The notes below the pieces were generated by a model that saw only the letters and a program-made list of their open reading frames with translations, ran no database searches and was not told where the DNA came from. From Atriophallophorus winterbourni (Eukaryota > Platyhelminthes > Trematoda > Plagiorchiida > Microphallidae): 64,000 nucleotides of DNA. Shown in pieces: positions 14,101 through 21,815 of this stretch. The position numbers and the translations under genes are program-made. Within the stretch, counting starts at the first letter, position 1; every line of letters starts with the position of its first letter. The stretch covers positions 23,330 to 87,329 of the forward strand of contig JACCGJ010020624.1 of NCBI GenBank assembly GCA_013407085.1. The letters run 5' to 3'.

Positions 14101-17100
14101 CGATCTTTCGCCACAAAACCGAGATGACGCACCACGAAACTGACAAATAATAGAATAAATCGAAGCTACTCTTAATTAATAAGTAGCAAATCTTTCTAAT
14201 TTAATAACTCACATCTGGCTGACGTACAATCTGGGCGGCCACATATTTGGCGCAATCAGAAGCCGTCGAGCTTTCAAAGAAGATGATTAATACAATATCT
14301 TTTGTATCTGTTCCATATTGAAATTCTTTTTCCACATCTGGATGGCACAAGGTCACAGGAACTAGAGAATCTTCCGGGTTCAACGAAAAATCAATTTCTG
14401 TCAATTTGTTCAATATATCGATCGTTTCTTTGTCTGAAACCAAAGGATCATGTAACACGAGAACCGTTTTCCGAAAAAGCTAACATGAATTTTTTTATTC
14501 GGAACATACCGTTATTATTTTTAAAATTTTCCATCAGTTGCTCCGGCGTTTGGAAATAATTACGTGCATCCTCGCCTGAGGACATGAGACGACAGTTTTT
14601 CGACATTCCGGTTTCGTCCGGCGTGAAATCGTAGATTTCCGACCAAATGGTGTTGAATATGTTCAACCCAGCTGCTTTGAATTGATCTTGTTATGGAAAT
14701 GAGATAAACCTCATGAAGCCACCAACATAACAACTATGGATAAGAAATGTTTATTAGAAAAGTTTTATTAGAACATTGACGAAATTACAGAGCTGGATTA
14801 ATTTATCGTATGTTTATAGCATAGTATAGCATAGTTATATTAGTATAATATAGTATAGCTTATTATAGTTTGACATAGAATAGAATAGTATAATATAATA
14901 AAGGATAATATAGTATATTATATTATAACATAGTATAGCATAGTATATAGTATAGTATGCTGCTGTTTCCGCGATTGGTCTCAATGCCAATTCGTCGCGT
15001 AATGGGAATAATGATATGCGAAATTCGTGCCTTGACAATGCTATAATTTGTGACATTTCGCTAGGAAAGTGCGTACGTTACTACTAATCTATCACAGCCC
15101 AGCATAAGCATTGATTGCAGCAAAACATGCAATACTCTCGGCAAGAATAAGCGCACATTTTGAGTCAACGAATTTTGTTCTCAACTGAAACTTGAAAAAT
15201 ACATTTGCATAAGATTTACATTCAATTGAATGGCGTCAGGAGCAGGTTTCGTTGCGAGGAATAATGGTATGCGTGACAGGAAGATGAGGGATTTGGCTAG
15301 GAAAGTGCGTACGCTACTACTAGACTATCCACAGCCAAGCACTAGCATTGATGGCAGCGGAGTACGCAATCCTATCGGCAAGAATAAGTGCAAGTTTTGA
15401 GTGCGAAAATTTTTGTTCTTTATGGAAAACTTAAAAGTACATTTGCGTAAGTTTTATATATAATTGATTGGCGCCAATAGCAGGTTTCGTTGCGAATTTA
15501 TCGTCAAACGAACATCTAGATATATTGTTGTTGTTGGCCTCCTTCGGTCGATGTCAACCATGGATGTACGTCACAATCTCATGAATTTTCAGGTTCTACA
15601 GCTTTTCGAATGACTAAACAGTCCGATTCGGGAGGAACAATCTCTCCCGCAGCAATTGCAAGGATAGGCAGAACTTGGTCGTTGGGCGTCAGTTGCACGC
15701 CGGCGGCATGATCTGCAGCCAAGAGCTGTATGAGCTTGCAGACGACGCTTTACACAATGCCTCCAATGTAAGCGGTTAAGAGGAAATTCTATCCAACTCG
15801 CGGGGTCAAATGATAGATGATCTTGCGAACTAAAAAGAAGTTGGATATCTGCAATCGAAAATGTAGCATTATCCTCACTTGGTTCAGTCTTTTGGATTAT
15901 CGCATCGAGCCAATGGCTGGACACGAGAGCCCTCATTCACACCAAAACTGCTGAAGTTATTTCTGCGTAGCGCCTTGAAAAGAGGATCCCAGCTTTTGCA
16001 CAACTGAAGTAAAACGCTTAAATAGCTAATTTCGATACTGACAGGAATACGTTGACAAAGTTTCCAATGTTTTCAATTATTGTATCTATGCTATTTCTCT
16101 TGTTTTCCATTTTATCGTTGTTGTTAAGCTGGCTGCTTTTTGACCGGATATCTTGAATCAAGTCGATGTCATTTGAGTACTCCAAGTATCGTTTGAAAAC
16201 GAGGACTCATGAATTGTGGAAAATACGATCAATTAATTTTATTCACGTGCAAAATATTCAATTAGCCATCGGGCGGGATTGCTTGACAAGTCAACGCTGT
16301 CTGGATGAAGAGTAATCAATAACTTATTAATATTGGCTGGCTCGTCACGATATCTGAATAGCCTAATGATTTGAAGTCATAAAAATCGATACATTTTGAA
16401 AACTTTGATGTGTGGGCTACATTGACTTTTGTTTTGAATTTTAGCATAAAAACATGGATTTACAATAGATAAATAAAGTTGAAACACCATGTATCAATGT
16501 AATTACCACTTGTTACTCTAATAAGTAGTATCGATTAGAATCGAGTGAAAGTCATATCAGTGCTGAAAGCAAATATTTCTATTCCTTGCATACCACAAGT
16601 TGATCCAGATTTTTATTGCAGTAAATGTCTCAGCCGTTTAATGTTTAAACCTATGTATACCACATTTCTTGATAGTGAAAAAACCAGTAAAATTTAACTA
16701 CGAATTAGTAAATGCGTTCAATTGACAGGCAAAAACACGTCTCAAACCTTATGGTACTCGAGCAATGTCTTGTTGCCCAAGAGATTTTGTGCGCAAGACA
16801 CTGTGGTTGTTAGACATACTGAATGTAACCCTTTTATCTGGTTATGGTTCTTTCCATTCACAAATGTTTGTGACTGGCAAATTTTAGAACAGTTTCAGAA
16901 ACAAGGAATAGTGTTATACTACTTTGTCACTCAAGAAAAAGGATCAATTAATCTCCGTATTGCTATGGATTTTTGAGAGTTGGGAGTTGAAACTCGACTT
17001 TTTCAATTACACGAATTTGCAAAGGATAGAATATCCCAAAGTATAAAGCAAACTGCTAGGAATATCAAGCTTCATAAAATGTGCTAAGACGTTTTCGATT

Positions 17101-20100
17101 AAAGTTTATTTTTTTAAAATCTCGACGCATTCATTTACAGGAAATAAGTCCACCGTAAATAACCGAAATCCAAAGTAACGAAAAATCAATTGCAAGAAGA
17201 CTCAAAACTCAAAAGCCGAACAAGACGACGTTTACTAATAATGTAGAAATGTCTGAACAATGGGTTTCACAGACAAACCGAACGTATACACTCAAATATT
17301 GTGCTGTATTTCACGACTGTCTATACAGATTATTTACCAACGATAACAAACATACGTACAGTTATTGTTCAGGCGCCATGAAAAATGGATGAGTCAGTCA
17401 GATGCAGCCTGTCAGATTGTTTACATATGAAAACTGCGGGAGAGGTCGTTGCTCCCGAATCAACCATCACGCGCTTGTGATGCACATCCATGGTCGACAT
17501 CTATTGGATCATTTTAAAAACCACAATAATATTAAAGTGATGTGTTGCTCACACACCCCAAAATTACACTCCACTACCGGTTTCTGGCTGTTTGCCGTCA
17601 TCAGGTGGAGACAGTACGATTAGGTTCAGTGAGCCTTGAAACAGTGGATAAATGGTAAACAAGTGTGTACTCGAATGCCACTGTTGCATAGGGTTCGTAC
17701 AACGAACCACGATGTTCAAATACAGAATCACATAGTGATTCGTGTCAAGCAGCACACAAGGGCTACGGATGACCAAAGTGTGTGTTCTCACATCCCCCAA
17801 ATTACACTCCACTACCGTTTTGCTGTTTGCCGTCATCAGGTGGAGAGAGTATTATTAGTTCAGAGAGCCTTGAACAGTGGATAAATGGTAAACAGTAATA
17901 TTAGTTGGTCCATTTCTAACCCATTAATATATTTAAGACGAGTGTTTAGTAAAGCAAGTATCTTTTGTTTCAGTTCATATGAACTGCTCTCGAATTTTTA
18001 CAGACGATGGACTCCAAGCATCTCATCACAAACTCAGATAAAAACCCATTATCTTTCAAATTATTTCAGTGAACAGCATGCGGCATTCGACAGCAAATCG
18101 CTAGAAAAATCAACAATGATTCTCGGGACCAAATTATGCCAGGTTCTATGCCAATCGTCCAGTATTAATCGAAGTGTTACAGCACCGTTTGATATGCCCC
18201 AGGTACGCATCCATCAAAACAAAATGTTCAAGGTCAAACAACATTCATAGTACGGCTATTTTATGCGTACCAAAGAGCGTCCAGTTGCGCTTTTTGAAAA
18301 ATTACTTGTTTGCGCGACCTGTCGATCAGTGGAGCGGAAAAGGTAGGCTGGTAAATCAGGCAATGACCATTCTCGGTTACTTAAACGAGAGCAGGGAAAC
18401 TGTGCGTTATATATTCACGAAAAAAGGAAGGGGTCATGACGCGTGTCGGCGGTTGAAATTGCCAAGATATGTCGACCTGGGGTGAATAAATTGGATGTGA
18501 CAGAGAACAGAAGTCAACATAAATTAGCCGAAATTTGTTTATGTACATTTACGCATGTCAGTCAATGTCAGCTGACCTTAACCACGTTGACTTGTATCAG
18601 AGAAACTTGAACAAATTAGCCACTAATCCTGGTCCTTCTATGTGAATTGACACCTCGTAGGAGTACACCATGGTCTGCTCAGTGGTAAGATCAGCAGAGG
18701 TAATGGATGAAATGCAACTTAACTATCTTCCTTGTTCTGAATATCATCCATGGTCTGACAGAGCTCTGATTTCAGAAGCAAAACGTTTCCTCAAACTCTT
18801 ATAAACTATTGTCAGGTAATTTCTGAATGATTATTATCCGGGCTATGCAACGGAGCATTGAGTAAAAATGACAAATTTGCAAAAGATGTAGTGTGGTGGT
18901 CTTGATGGTAACACTCGCTGTTTTCAAGCAATAGTGGCGTGGTTCAAATATCAAAGCAATCGCTCATGTGTGGAAATGTGTCTAACATGAATAAGCTACC
19001 AAACCTAGTTGCAGTAGCAAGAATCGTTGAAAAATTAACCGCAACAGTCTAGCACTCTTTCCAGTTGGTGAAATCCCAACAACTGTACAACTTCAATTAA
19101 AGGGAGTTGCCGATTTACACACATCTCGGGTGTTTCAACGGGTTACTAAGCATAACATCGCATCAATTAAATGCATCAATAGTACGATATTTTGTAGCAG
19201 AATACAACCTAAAGTTGAAGATGAAGGCTGATAAATGTACACTTCTCTAACAACCAAAGTCAACAATGCATTGCTTCGCTCATATTGCCTATAATTGCAC
19301 CCCTTGAAGTCAGCATATTATCACCAATCCGACACCATGCTGGTCCGTGGGTGCGAAATCAATAGCAATTGTTAGCGTTATTATGCGGGCTAAACGAGGG
19401 AATATTTTAAGCATTGTGATGAAACCGTCACTTAAGAATGATTGAACCCATCTGAAGCGTGCTTGACACGAAAACAATTAAGAGGTTTTCAGTAACCAAA
19501 CGTCTCAAACTTGCACAAAAACACACTCGATCAGAGGATTGAAAACTAAAATAGACTAATAAAACAAATACACCCGCATATTAATCTAAAATCACTCAGT
19601 AAAGATTAAGCATAGTTAAATTTTGATAATGTCGAGTTTTGAAATATATTGACTGAATAAAACAAGCATAAGAGATATTGCACAAGGTTTTCAAACATAA
19701 TTAAAACTGGCGAACAAACAAATGCTTATGGATAATTTTGAGAGTTTAAGCGCAAAAGTAAGGATCGGGACTTGAATATCACCTCAAAAAATTGTCTTTT
19801 TACCAACGAAGCGCGCTAACTTTCCAGAACCCAATTTGAGCGCCGAAGGGATTTCGTTTTATTCGTTCGCTTACCGTTTCGTCTTTTCAGAATTTGAGTT
19901 CCATTTAATGGCCTTACAGCTCGTTGTATATATATCAACATTCAAAATAGTATCTTTGTTTATAACCATGGGTTTCATTCCGCTTACATATGTATGGACA
20001 CATGCAATTGAATAGGTTGGTCGTGCAAACTTTATCCAACATTGGCAGACGAGAAAAAATGTTGCTAGCCATTCTTCCACTGTTTCAATGCATGCGAGTA

Positions 20101-21009
20101 CTGATCGCACTGCCCCTATTCGATGAGTGCAAACAGCACCAAACCGGTCGTGGTGTGTGTGCGATGAAAATGCATGCAAATGTTTTTTTGCTTTTGCTGA
20201 TGTTGACAGAAAAGTCGAAAACAAGCTGTGACTAAGCATGTTAGACAAATTCAAACCGCATAGCAATATTTAGCTGACAAAATCGTCTGTCACACAAAAA
20301 ATCATGATACAATAATCATCTAATAATCGAAGAACAAAGGTGATAGATGAAATTTGAACAAGTTTTCACAGATTGGATTGTGAATTTGCTAACGAATTGT
20401 AAGCAAAGTTGTACACATATAACTCAAGAAATTAGCTAGAAACACACTCTGTTGTACAAGAGTATTTTGATGATAGTACTCGACTTCGAAAACAGCAGAT
20501 AGATCTGATAAAGTGTTATTCCTTAGTATGTGAAAAATGTGAAATAGCAGTCAGCATTAATAAGAATGTTGCTTTAGACCCAAAATCTTTTTATAATCTA
20601 TAATTAATAAGAGTTCAAGAAAATGAGCAAGTCATCAACGTTTGGTTTGAATAAGCAGAATTAACGCCTATTTAATTCTGTCCGTTTGAATAAACATTTA
20701 TAAAGCAATGAGAATCCGACTTTAAAGACGGTAATTGCAGCCCAAAGTTTATGCGTAATACGTGCCTATATTGTAGATAATAAAGTTTTGAACCATCCTT
20801 GCAAAACATGAACGAAAGCTGAACTTTTTCAAAGTCAGGATCACCAATTGTTTTTTTGATAGAAAAATTACCGAAAAATACTGAATCCATAATTTCTCAA
20901 CAACGCTGATCTACGAATATGTTGACTTTACATTGGCAGCATCACCTACGCTAGTCAGATATTGTCCACTAAGCGGAGAAATGATCGTATTCTGTAAACT
21001 TATCACAGA

Positions 21010-21048
<39 letters not shown>

Positions 21049-21782
21049 GTGAGAAAATAAACAAACAAACTGGAAAACGTAACCAGATATGTTATATACC
21101 CTTATATGCAATAAGTACACTAGCATTCCATATTTAAAATATCAATTTCATTCAACTGAATAATTAATTTATTATTCGAATTAGAATCAAAATAGTGCAC
21201 GATTATCAGCTTTTTAGGTAAAATAAGTGTTTAAAAGGGCTGCAACTTACCTAGATTCATCGGGGTCAAGCTCTTTCTGAATCACCCTGTGATATAAATT
21301 TTTCCCATTGATCCGAGTTAACATGTCGTTATATATTTAGGCTACTCACTAACACTTGTGCGCAGTTGTAGATGTGAAACTTACTGAGACACGATCAGTA
21401 TTTAGGCGTTATCATAATCCTCGTTTGAATATACATCAACGCGGTGAAATCCGTGTTTAGACACATTTCCTTCTCACATACTACACTACCGTCTCCGTGT
21501 TGTTTGCACTCATGGTGTGGGTACATGTGATCAAACATGTTGGTCGTACCAGCCTTATTCAATAGTGCCACACAACTTAATACCTTGTTTATAATTTCTC
21601 CAATGTTCCCGTGCATATGGATCGTGACCATAATGTCGTTGCCCGATGAGTGCAAGCACAACGAAGCCTGTCTTAGGATGTGTGTGATGATAATGCATGC
21701 AAATATGAATAATATATATTTATATATGGGCTATGGTGTTGTACAACTACAAGCTTTTTTATACGATAAATTTTTTGAATCT

Positions 21783-21815
<33 letters not shown>

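Noticed and set aside
14448..14559. Plus-strand ORF opposite RP2 exons 5 and 6
   Set aside because: Antisense shadow of RP2 coding sequence.
20911..21126. ORF with YIYIYIYIY
   Set aside because: Translation of a TA microsatellite.
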